Source of the DNA: Kitagawia praeruptora
Lineage: Eukaryota > Streptophyta > Magnoliopsida > Apiales > Apiaceae
Assembly: GCA_037693485.1 (NCBI GenBank)
Contig: CM075348.1
Span: forward strand, 36,760,501 to 36,824,500
DNA: 64,000 nt
Reading direction: 5' to 3'
The notes beneath the pieces were generated by a model. The model was not told where the DNA came from and searched no databases. It saw nothing but the letters and a program-made list of their open reading frames with translations. Of this stretch, positions 50,209-61,500 are shown one piece after another. The first letter of the stretch is position 1. Each line of letters opens with the position of its first letter. The position numbers were made by a program, and so were the translations under genes.

Positions 50209-51339
50209 GTTGCGATAAATACAAATAGTATAATATTTGTGCGTGTGTGAGTAATAGTTATGTGTATAATTAAAACAGACCAAAGAGGAGACAAGGAAAG
50301 AAAAACCCGAGTCTAGTGCATGACTGTCTCCTTAAAGCGTATTTGCCCTCACCGTATGTGCGAGCGAAACGCCTCCCAAGATAAAACGGATTGCAGTGAG
50401 GCTACAGGAAGCGTCACTTTCAGCGAGCTTGAGACGAGCAAGAACTATCACCAGAAGAAGATGAGAGACTGTATATGAGAGGAGGATATGTGTTTTCGAG
50501 TAAATAATCCTAATGTTGTAGATGAGTATTTATAGGATGAGAAGACTTGTGCGCTACACAATTGCCTTAATTAATTAGCCGCACTAATCAATTAAATCGG
50601 TGGCAATTTTCTTAATTAATTAACCGTGTTAATTAATTATATTAAGGCGGTGGCAAAAATTCGTAGTAAAAACGGAATTGATTTTACCGAATCAATGAAT
50701 TCAATTTATAATCTAATCCATATTCCAACAATCCCCCACATGGATAAGATTGATATCATAGTAGCACACACCAGACAGACACAAAATTTGATTTGGTGAT
50801 AGATTCTTCGATCAGATATAGCATAAGATAGGTAGAGGTTTGCTCCTTGAACCTTCGCTTGAGTAAGCATACCGACCTTACTGGTAGACAGTGGAGGTTT
50901 GCTCTTTGAACTATTCGACCGTTTGTGTAAGCATATACTTATCACTATATCCTTTCGGACTCGTTCAGCTCTCGTGATTATGTCCATTTTGGCCATGGAA
51001 CATCGCCCTGGTTCTGCAGGAGTTTCTAAAGAATTGTGCCTCGCAATTCTCCTTTGAAGCGGCCCCACTTCTCTCCCACATATGTGATCTTTATCTTATA
51101 GAGTAACTTGCGTTTACTCAACTGAATTCCATGCGTTCAAACTTTAACTCCATGTATTCACCGAAAGATCATTAAAAGCTTAATAGCTTACCCTCGTACC
51201 TTACGGGTCTCACTGTTTCCTCATCATAGGAACAGGCCAGGGGTTACCCCCACAGTGATTTGGTCATCATGATTTAGTTGGCCCATTGAACCAAGTTCTT
51301 GGGACCTCCAGTCAGCAATGGTTGGGTGTCCACCATGAC

Positions 51340-51560
51340 GCCGTTAAGCAATAGGCTTAAGGCCCATCTCTCTCGATGATTTTACAACTATCTCTCAGTA
51401 TAACCAGATTCTCTTGGTTTAACCAGATTATCTAAGTTTAACCATCTGGTTAGTGGATCCACAACATTATCATTTGACTTTACAGAGTCAATCCTGATAA
51501 TTCTCGTTGAGAGTAGTTGTTTAATGATATTATGCCCTCGTCATAGAGGCGAGACATATC
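51340..51560 (-). pseudogene. Copia RNase H C-terminal remnant, second copy
   Basis: On the minus strand: GHNIIKQLLSTRIIRIDSVK, then SNDNVVDPLT. This is the same segment of the Copia polyprotein as at 25371-25560, and closer to intact here because the two blocks stay in one frame. Confidence 0.75.
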
Positions 51561-54393
51561 ATTACATACGTAACAATGTAATCTCCCAATTTACAAATTA
51601 TTCACATAAAATATGCATATTGAAGACACATTTTCTTGTCATTTAGGAATATCCTTTACAAAGTGACTACCAATTCACCCTCTTACATGCACATATATTA
51701 TGCAAAAGACTCGTATTCCATCATGAATCGAGCTATGTTTAATCGTCTATTTAGGATTTCCATGATATGGCTGCTTACGTTAATGTGAACTAAATTAACT
51801 AATGACTTTTAAGTTCCTAAAGTCAAACATCTAACATCCATACTATATCCACATAGTACAATTAGATATCGTTTGCAATGCAGCCCAAACTCACGAGAAT
51901 ATTTCAAACACCTTAGTCTCATTGCAATCACTTTCAAGAGACCAATTTTGATTTGACTCGTGCATCTACTCAGCTTACCAACCGTGTAGCCTATGTCTGA
52001 TTTTGTACCATTTTGAAATGTACAATAGACTTTCAATCATTATTGAGAGATCCTTGTTCATCTATCCTTAGATAGATACATCATATATATTCATTCTAGA
52101 TATACTAGATTTAGTTACGTTGATCTCTTCAAGATTCACATCACTAACGTGTGACATGTATCCTTTAAGACTTTCAAAGTTATTAAGATTTTAATCTCCA
52201 AAATCAAAACTTAAAGCCTCATCCAAATTGCTAGAGATGATCATCTTGTCATTACTTCTCGTAATGATCAGATCACTCACGTGCAATTACAATAATTTTA
52301 TCATCTCATGTGTAAAGACCATATACACACTTATCAATTCACTGATTTTCTATCAATTTGATATCTTAAAATTGGCATATGTCACATCTTTGGCAATTAA
52401 TTTACCAGTCACCAGCTACGGCTTCAATTCGTCATTGACATTACCATTTTAGCATCCCAAAAATTAGTAATTTCAATTTATCTCATTACCAAGTTTAAGC
52501 GTCCCTAAACTGGCAATACTCATTCACTCAGTTACCAAATTTGAGCGTCCTCAAAGTGGCAACTATATCGTTTATTATGAAATCATAGCATATCGCAATA
52601 ATATCAAATTTTATACGCCAATTTTCGTATCTATGTTGTTTCAATCAACATAATCACCAAAATACAGACTTTCCAAGAAAGACTGTTCAAAAGTTCATTG
52701 ATGTACTTTTAACTTTCACAAGCCAATAATTTAAGTATCATCTTGATGAACCATATTCTCGTAACTAAAGAATATATCATAAAGTAAGTTAGGTCATCAC
52801 TTTTGATTGTAATCTTTTAATTACCAGTCTAACCTTTTACTTTTCTTTAACCCATAAATTTATTTTTTAATTTGAAAATTCATCCCAACTGGCATCTATC
52901 TCGCAAGAAGAGCCATACATTATCAAACACGACTCTGTCACATAGAATCACACATAAAATCACTTCTCTCTATTTCTTGACATCCTTTTCCCCCCACAAA
53001 GGATATAGAGAGATCATATTAATTTTCTAACATACGTGTTAGAAATCTTGATTTATTGACTTCTTAATCTAGTCAAATTTCTCTACTGACATCCTCTTTC
53101 TCGTAGGACCATCAGAGAATTCTCAGGGCTTCTCTCAAGCTTTGAGGTTTACCTTCAAGCAAAATTTTAGACTTTCCAAGTCTTTTGCTCTTTCTAGGTT
53201 CAATATCACATTCATCCAATAACTCAAAAATTTATTCGGATAAATTTTAATTACAGATTTACAAGGAGCTGCTAACTCATCATAGAAGCATTCCTAAATT
53301 CCGTAATTACATTCTTATGAATCTCACAAATTAGATTCATCTATAGCCTACATGATATCATTAGACTCCATCGTTGTCTATATATCCATCCAAAATACCT
53401 AGATTATTTTGGATCACTTTTAGCCTTTATAGGTATAAGTATCAAGATATCTCGAAGATACCCCCACAATTCAATTATTTCTAGGAATGCTTCGTTACAT
53501 TCTAGAGTTCATCCAAAGAAAAATTCTCTTATTTTCCCTTCAAGATACCCCCACATTTTAATATTTCTAAGAATGTTTCACTACATTCCTGTAATATCAG
53601 GAAATTCAATTATTTCCTATCATGGCATCTTGACATGTTTAAAAAATAATTAGTCTCTACATGACTAACATCCTCATATTCAGTGATAGTCTGAATTGAT
53701 GAACATCGCTTTTGCATCTCCATTAGCGAGCAATTTAACATGCACCTACTCCATTAAATTAATGTGAGTAATGTGCACTGACCTCATGAATATATCCACA
53801 TTGTGAACAAACATCACCTAGTGGTTATTCAGTATCAAAGTCATTCCTTACCCTCTTAATTTCGTATTAAGTTGGTTATCTATCTTGAGCTTATAGAGCG
53901 TAAAAATCTCTATCTAGCTTCATTTTTATTACTCTTTAACGAGTACATATAATCAATGTATTACTATAAAGTAATTACACAACTTGTTATCACCTCTCAC
54001 TAGAGCAGGTTTCATCATCATTTAAAACCTCACTGGTTTTAACATCAGATTAAAGAACTTTTACATTCTTATCAATAAAATTCAATTATTGAATTTTCTC
54101 CAAAAATTTCAGCATGGTTCAAAAGAGAACCGAAATTTATGGCACAACCAGACGAACTGGTACCCATTGAGGGATATAAACCTCCAATAACCCACATTTC
54201 GTGATCCTTGATCAATTGATGCGTTAGGGTTAACAACGTCTCAGATTTCTCCGAATTTTCAGCATACAGAGCTGACATCAATATTCACCGTATTAGGTAT
54301 CACATGGATCATCATAATAGGCTCGTGTGTCACTACCACAGCAAACCGACACCAACAAGAGAATATATAATTTAACCAGAGGAACGAATCCAA

Positions 54394-55263
54394 CTAGAAA
54401 ATTATAAATCTCGTGCCGACCCTCATCCTGTACTTAATAAGTAACAGGCCTGTTAGGTTTTTCAACATCTCGAAACATCCGACCAAGATTAATATTTCAA
54501 AAGAAATTTCCTTGCGCTTGTGCTTAAGGTAGTTCTTAAAATCTTTCCATCCAAGTGGCAGCTTTTCAATTACAGCAGCAACTTGGAAAGACTCACTTAT
54601 GATCATCCCTTCAGCATGACTATCAAGGATGATCACTTGCAGTTCTTGCACCTGACTGACCACAGTCTTCGAATCCGCCATCTTATAATCAATAAAACGG
54701 CCAACAGTCCACTTCTTTACCCGAGCATCCTTGGTTTTATACTTATGGTCAAGAGACTCCCATAAGACCTTAGCTGTTGGCTTCGTACTGTACACGTTAT
54801 ATAACGAGTCAGCCAAACCATTTAGCACGTAATTCCGACAGATATAATCGGCGTGCTTCCAAGCATCAACATAAACTGCTTGCGTGTTCCTCTCAGCAGT
54901 GAGCAACGGTGGATCCTCCCTGAAGTAGCGATCCATATTCAACGTGGTCAGATAGAACATCATCTTTTACTGCCAACGTTTGAAGTTCGTACCATTGAAC
55001 TTTTCAGGTTTCTCAGCATGTGCAGCAGGCACTGTAGGAACCGTAGGCACAACATGTGCAATATGTGCATTAGGCACCACGGGTATAACAGGCGTCTGTA
55101 CTACCGATTTTTGCACACCAGTAGGCACCGCATGTCCGTTCTTAGGAACGAAATCTATCGTAATCGATCCAAACGGAACATTAATCTGTCCAATCACCAA
55201 TGACACTATGTCCCAAAGGTACATGTCCCGTAGGCACATGTCCAACCGGCGTCGCACCCACAT
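54394..55263 (-). pseudogene. Copia Gag (UBN2 type), two overlapping fragments
   Basis: The upstream frame (55263-54967) ends in EKPEKFNGTNFKRWQ, and the next (54963-54394) opens MMFYLTTLNMDRYFREDPP. Together they are the start of a Copia Gag, with one stop between them. The second frame continues with ADYICRNYVLNGLADSLYNV and AKVLWESLDHKYKT, and then runs into the degenerate interior after KRKEISFE. A Pro/Val/Ala-rich segment precedes the conserved part. Confidence 0.85.
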
Positions 55264-55292
55264 CAGATGTTACAATCTGTGCGTTAAGGGGC

Positions 55293-56341
55293 GATGCTTT
55301 TGTTAATGAAGGTTTTAAGTCTTGGAACAGATTGTCTACCATTAGAGATCATGTTGGTAAGCAGATGAGTTGTCATAATAATGCAGTGATTTATATCCCA
55401 CGATCCTTGAGTCAGTTGATGCCATTGCAGAAGTTTCCGATACACTTGACTCCAATAAAGCACAATCTATCATCCACTTGTTGATGTCGTTTGATTTTGT
55501 AGTTATGGCACACTTGATGGTTGTTATATTCGGGATAACAAATGAATTAAATGTGGCTTTACAAAGACATGATCAAGACATTGTTAATGCTATGTCTATG
55601 GTTGACATAACCAAGACTAGTTTGCAGAAGATGCGAGATGAAGGATGGGATTCTCATATGAACAAAGTAACTTCTTTCATGGTTAAGTATGGTGTTGAGA
55701 TTCCAAATATGGAGGAAAATTATCTTGTTCCGGGAAGAAGGATGTATAGAGGTAAAAGCCCACACGTAATAAATTTATATCATTTTTGAGTTCAAGTATT
55801 TCTGAGTGTCATTGATCTTCAATTGCAAGAACTTGAAAATCGATTTCCCGAGGTAAGCAAGGAATTACTTATGTGTATGGCATGCTTTAGTCCTATTAAT
55901 TGATTTGATGTCTTTGACAAAAGTAAATTACTACGACTTGCTACATTCTATCCGAATGAATTCTCAAGTAGTGAATTGCTATTTTTTGAGCTTTCTCTTG
56001 AGAATTTTATAGTTTCTGTTAGAGAAGATGAGAGATTTTGGAATTTAAAAAATTTTGGTGAGCTCTCTATGAAACTTGTTGAAACAGGAAAGCATAAAAC
56101 TCATCAAAGTGTCTACTTGTTATTGAAATTGGTGTTGATTCTGCCCGTTGCAACCGCAAGTGTTGAAAGAGTTTTTTCGAGGATGACGCAAGTGAAAGCT
56201 AAATTACGTAATAGCATGGGAGATCAGATGTTGAATGATTGTTTGATTACATATCAAGAAAGGGATTTATTTTTGAATGTTAAGATGAATGATATTGTAG
56301 ATCGCTATCAAAACATGAAAAGTCGTCGAGATCAATTGTAA
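55293..56341 (+). pseudogene. hAT transposase C-terminal part with dimerisation domain
   Basis: Resumes with GDAFVNEGFKSWNRLSTIRD. It then jumps over most of the catalytic region (internal deletion near 55400-55470) to SFDFVVMAHLM and LQRHDQDIVNAMSMVDITK. It reads through a stop near 55787 and another near 55900, and ends in the hAT dimerisation domain: VLILPVATASVERVFSRM, RNSMGDQMLNDCLITY, then QNMKSRRDQL and a stop at 56339-56341. The missing centre means the copy cannot be active. Confidence 0.85.
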
Positions 56342-56441
56342 ATATTTGAAATTTTCTATTATATAAATCAGTTTTTTCTTTGTTAGTTTGTTGATATTAA
56401 ATTGGTGACACACCATGTGCAAAATCCTGTATCCGCCACTG

Positions 56442-56712
56442 TCAACATCGCATGCTATACATTGTATATTTCTATGATCAATGAGGAACAAGGCCTGACA
56501 CCTTACCAATTATTCAAAGCAAAGAAACTAACAATAAACTTTCGGCATGTCTTTGGCTGCAAGTGTTTTATGCTAAGGAATCAAGATAAAAATCTTAGAA
56601 AGTTTGACTTAAAATCAGATGGGACTATTTTGTGGGATACTCAGCTAGAAAATCTTACAGAATCTACAATCTTTTCATCTCTACAAAATTTAGCGAGAAC
56701 ATGGTATTAGTG
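56442..56712 (+). pseudogene. Copia integrase remnant, 3' part
   Basis: Continues the 47520-49373 remnant: VNIACYTLYISMINEEQG, TPYQLFKAKK, FRHVFGCKCFMLRNQDK, then a shift into a FVGYSARKSYRIYN-like block. Homology fades near 56712. Reverse transcriptase is not found downstream, so the element is truncated or ends here. Confidence 0.85.
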
Positions 56713-57272
56713 ATTAAAATATTAGTTGCAATTCGATTTATTTTGATTTTTTAACAATGTCTTTTCTAAAATTTGAGTTTTATTATTGTTTGTTTTTGAT
56801 GGATTACAAATTGTGTTTTTAAGTAACTTATATTTCAAGAAGATAGAGAAGTGAAGTAGGGAATGGTAAGTTTCCTAATATCACAATTTTTTCAATCAAT
56901 TTTTTTTATTGTTTTCTCAATTTTGAAATATGTATTTTTCTTCTTACATATAAATTAAGTAAACGTCGGTTGATTTTAAAGTTTGGCTCTATATTCAATT
57001 TTGTATTTTTCCATAATTTTAAAAGCTGTGTATTCGTTGAATAGATCGAATATTTTCGTTTATATAATAATCAAATTAAGGTAACGAATTCCAAAAACGT
57101 GATATAAAAACAAATTCTAACGTGTTTTGCATGTCACGTTATTATATTTTGTTAATTGAATTTTATTTTTGTTAAACAAGTGTTCGAATCAACTTCGCGC
57201 GCAACTCGATTAATCTTGGAAGAATGAGCAACATTCGCGCGTAATTTAACTAATTTTGAAGAGAATTAGCAT
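56713..57272. other. AT-rich spacer without recognisable genes
   Basis: No ORF, terminal repeat or family motif found between the Copia remnant and the poly(A)-tailed insertion. Confidence 0.45.
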
Positions 57273-57288
57273 AACAAATTATCGTCAT

Positions 57289-58025
57289 ATAGTAATAAAA
57301 GGTAAAATAGTAGTCTTCTCCCTTTTCTCTCCCATCTTCTCCCGTTCTCCCTCTTCTCAGCCCCTTTTCCGACGGGGCTTCCACCGGTTTTTCCGGTGGA
57401 AAGCCCCAAATTCGTTTCTTTATCTTGTTTGATTTGTTTATTTCAATAATCTCCATTTGTGGGTAAGGATTTCTATCCTTTAAATTTGCTTTCAGATTTG
57501 GTTTTCATTTTCTTAGATCTCAATTCCACGGAGTTTCGGATTCCTCGTTCTTCCCGGTGAGTTTGTTCTCGAAAGTGGTCCGAGTTATCTTGTTCTTACG
57601 GTTTTGTTTCCCAGATCTAAGAATTGTCGGATTTTAGCTTGTATTTAATTTTTCGCACTTGTATATTTTCGGCTTGATTTCTCTCCTTTGTGAGAGGTTT
57701 GATTTTCTCTCCTTTGTGAGAGTTTGGTTTTTTCGCTTCTTGATTGTAAGCGGGGTCGCGATTTAGTGAAGAAAGTTTGTACGGGATAACAGTTTTGGTT
57801 GATAGCTCAAACGATAGCTCAATCGGGCCAGGATAAAGCGGGTACCAGAATTTCAACGAGGATGCATGAAGTGGGTACTTGTATTTTTATATACATTAAA
57901 ATATCGTTTAACTGTCTCTTGATGAGAACAGACGATTGCAATTTCCTGTTTGATCGATTCGATCATTGGTGTAGATGCCGTATGCCTTTTTATTATTGAA
58001 TTAACGCCTTTGTTCTTCAAAAAAA
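57289..58025 (+). mobile_element. Poly(A)-tailed non-LTR insertion with 16-bp target duplication
   Basis: The 737-bp segment is flanked by perfect direct copies of AACAAATTATCGTCAT (57273-57288 and 58026-58041). It ends in an A-run after TTGTTCTTC, the hallmark of target-primed reverse transcription. It is richer in C and T than its surroundings (CTTCTCCC, GGGGCTTCCACCGG). It has no long ORF, so it could be an internally deleted LINE (5' and 3' UTR only), a SINE-like element, or a processed copy of a non-coding or UTR transcript. I do not recognise the source. Confidence 0.85.
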
Positions 58026-58041
58026 AACAAATTATCGTCAT

Positions 58042-58430
58042 CATCTCTTACTTAAATTCGAACATCTAAAATCGAATTTGGAACCTTGGAATGATAAATC
58101 CTAAATTCCTGGATTCAATAGCTTGTACCATTTTTTTAAATCATTGTATTAAAATATTAAAAATTTGGTAAACTTCCGTTGTTTTTCGAGTCAATCCGGA
58201 AAAGGATAACACTAATCATGTTGCCGTTTTGTGAAATTTTAGATGAAGTAAAAATAAATATCGACCCATTACGAATATAGACCATGGATTAGCTATTTAT
58301 ATTTAAGAAAAATTTACTAAAAGGAATAGATTGCTATATTACTCTACAAGGGATAGAAACGTAAATAAGCCGTGAATTCAAATGAGGGAGTCTCGCGTGC
58401 GCAATAGCCACCTTTATGAAATGAGACCCC
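58042..58430. other. Distal 5' flank of the AVT gene
   Basis: Non-coding. No clear motif seen apart from the core promoter that follows. Confidence 0.4.
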
Positions 58431-58438
58431 TATAAATA
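58431..58438 (+). promoter_or_regulatory. TATA box of the AVT gene
   Basis: TATAAATA, 115 bases upstream of the ATG at 58553, preceded by GACCCC. The implied transcription start lies near 58465-58470 in an AT-rich stretch, giving a roughly 85-base leader. Confidence 0.7.
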
Positions 58439-58552
58439 GTGTGTAGGGATTATTACATTACATAGACGGCCTCCCCTAATTTTTCTCGCCGTCTCAGACC
58501 CACACAGTCGATTCTCTCATACATATTCAGCCGCAGTTTTATCAACTGAAAC

Positions 58553-61500
58553 ATGTCGTCGGCGCCGGTGACAGCGGTGAGTGATAACGAAGAGAAGGAG
58601 GTTGATTTTTATCTGGAGAATGATGATGATACGAATGCAAATGCTAATGATTACACCCTCGATTTTGACGATGAAGATGCTGAATGCGACGGTGCTACCG
58701 GCGATGTTGTTGGCTCTTTCACTTCTTCTCAATGGCCTCAGAGTTACAAGTATATATCTTTTTCTTTATTTCGCTTTCCTTTTATGTACTATCAATCTAT
58801 CTATGATATCTTTAGCTATTTATTGTTTATTTGTGTGTATGTATTATGAGTTGTGGTTTTTTAGCACAATTGTGTATTAGATTGTCGATATTATTGTGTC
58901 ATCTCCAACCATACATATCCATTAGCTAAAATTGTATCACAAATATCATAAATAAAAATATGGAGAATTTGTAAAAATATTTCATTTCCAACGGGACATA
59001 TAACTGTTAGCTAAAATTTTGGATAATATATCATATTGACTATATTTGTCGTAGTAAAACTTCACATCATCAGTTACCATATTATAATAATATATTTTAT
59101 TTTTACCATATTTTTAAATGATAGCAATCAATATAGCCAACTAACATTGGAGTAAAACCTCAACAAATTTTACATAATCATTATTTAGCCAATCATTTTA
59201 GCCAATATGCCAATCATTTTAGCCAATACCATTATTTAGCCAATCATTTTAGCCAATACCATTGAAGATGCTCTAATGATAGACCGATATATAGCCGCTA
59301 CTTAATTAATGATTTTTTAAAAAAAGTTGAAAATATGTTCGAGTTTAAAATGAAGTTCCTAGCGTTTACAGTACTACAAGAAACAAGAAACACTCCATTT
59401 ACATTTACGACGGATCTCTTGTACTGAATCCATCATAAATGATCCAGTTACGACGGAAAATTTTCATTGTTTTTGGTCAAGTAGAAAGTTCAAATTTCAT
59501 CACAAATTAAATGGTCAGATTTGTTGTAGTGTCATATATATGTATACTCTCTGAGTCTCTGGACATAATTTTAGATGAATGTAGACCATTTCCATCAATA
59601 CTGTTGGTAAATATCGGTAAATATATAATTACTAGATGAATATAGGCCTTTGTAATGTGTTGCACCTTTCTTAGCCTCTTGCCCGTGAATCCTTGAGTAC
59701 AATAGTACACAATATGTATGGGAACTGGATAATTTTACAGGGGCTATGAATGATAGTTTTCCGTTAGGCACTTGATAATCAATCATTTCATTTTTCCCTC
59801 ATGTTGTTTCTAGGGAATCTATTGATGCCTACACAATTGCTGCCGCGCCAATATATGGATCCCTTCGAGATGTATTAAATCTCAGTTTTACAGGCGGCGA
59901 TGTGGATGGTCAGAATAATTATGATTCGAATGAGAAAGCTCCTTTGCTGTCGGATCTAGAAAAGAATAAGGGAGACCGATGTGGGATTTTGCAAGCGCAA
60001 ACGTCATTGCATGAGAAACATGCTGGAGAACTTCCCATTAGCCAAGGTTGTACCTTTACGCAGACCCTATTCAATGGTAAGCTTTCAGCAGAATATCTGG
60101 AAACAGTTGACTCATCAATGTCGCTAACTATGTTTGCATTAGTATGTAATATGGAAATTAGCTAGGTACGTATAAAATGAAAACATGATACGTGACTGGA
60201 ATAGCAACATTATTCTACTTAGATAATACTGTTTATTATTGTTTTTTTTGCTCTTATTATCAGAACTTTATTACATCTCTTTGTAACTTATGTTGTTATG
60301 TCACAGGTTTAAATGCATTGGCTGGAGTTGGCCTCCTTTCCACGCCTTATGTGATGAAAGAAGCAGGCTGGTTTAGCTTGGCTGTACTTCTTGTCTTAGG
60401 AGCGGTATGTTGTTATACAGCAACTCTCATGCGATATTGCTTTGAGAGCAGGAAAGGCATTTTTACCTTTCCAGACATGGGAGAAGCTGCATTTGGGAAA
60501 TACGGACGTATTTTCGTAGCAGTAAGTTTATTTATTTTTCTACATGAGCAGCAATTATATTCTATATATTTTTCGTAGTGTAGGCCAACCAAAAAAATAT
60601 GTCTCTCCCACAGTCAGATTAATAGCGGCTTAATTACTTTCTGTCATTTCATCCTCTATCAAGTAAGAATATTTTCTGATATATCATTATTAATACCATA
60701 GATCATATGTGTAAAAGAGAAGATAAAATCTTAAGTTTTTGCTAGCGGACCAGTAGAGCATAGCCTATAAATTTTGTAATGACACCTACCTAGTCATTGT
60801 TTATTGATTCATGTAATGTTTTGTCAAGAAGTTGATTTCGGAGGATAAAGCTACTTTATGCTTTTATTTCTACCTTCCTGGAAATCCCCTGAAAAAGTCA
60901 TCAACTGTGTGTTTAGAGCCTTTTCCCTGCTTAATCGTTTGCTTAGAATTGTCCACCTTCTCTAATTTGATCATGTTATTTGGATGCAGATTATTTTGTA
61001 TGGAGAGCTCTATGTAAGTTATCACTGCATCTTGACTTGCTAAAGTTTGTTTTGATGAAATATGAATACTAATCTTACTAGAGATTTTCATTGTTGCAGA
61101 CATCTGCTGTGGAATTCATTATTATGGAAGCAGACAATCTTACCAGGCTATTCCCAGGAACACACATTGATTGGTCTGTTCTTCAGCTGGACTCTACACA
61201 TTTCTTCGCAATACTTGTTGTCCTTGTTATTCTACCGACTGTTTGTTTGAACGATCTTAGGTTGATCTCTTATCTTTCAGGTGATTCACTACATCTATGT
61301 ACTGCCATCATTATTTATTTTTTTGATATATACCAAGTTACGGGATTAGGAGGACTACGTATGCATTTAATCTAAATGTACATGTTCATCTTGCAGCTAG
61401 TGGAGTCATTGCGACCATTACTGTAGTCCTCTGTATGCTTCTGCTTGGGACAGTACATGAAGTTGGATTTCACTATAGTGGTCCTGTTGTGGACTGGAGT

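Larger units (their letters stand above)
50207..55290 (-). mobile_element. Truncated Copia-derived LTR element inside the hAT transposase
   Basis: Minus orientation. The 3' LTR occupies roughly 50207-50730; read on the minus strand it begins TGTTGGAATATGG, and the adjoining polypurine tract ATGTGGGGGAT lies at 50731-50741. Gag survives at 54394-55263. Between them lies the same decayed interior as in the 24292-29245 element (RNase H tail near 51340-51560, linker and integrase end near 53150-53420). No second LTR is present: the Gag N-terminus runs directly into hAT sequence near 55290, so the 5' end is deleted. The left boundary is estimated. Confidence 0.75.
49374..56441 (+). mobile_element. 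hAT DNA transposon inserted in the Copia integrase, itself disrupted
   Basis: The left end reads (C)AATGGCGGATG and the right end, inverted, CAGTGGCGGATAC, matching hAT-style short terminal inverted repeats. The flanking 8-mers TCAATTTC (49366-49373) and TCAACATC (56442-56449) match at six of eight positions. Excising the element restores the expected integrase phrase (EAIN followed by IACYT). It carries a transposase of the TTF-zinc-finger/ZMYM1-like type in two pieces separated by a roughly 5-kb Copia derivative. Exact ends are uncertain by one base because of a substitution at the left terminus. Confidence 0.8.

Noticed and set aside
55200..55484. Plus-strand ORF as an intact new gene
   Set aside because: Its first part is antisense to Copia Gag and its second part is the hAT transposase; it is a chimera across an insertion junction.
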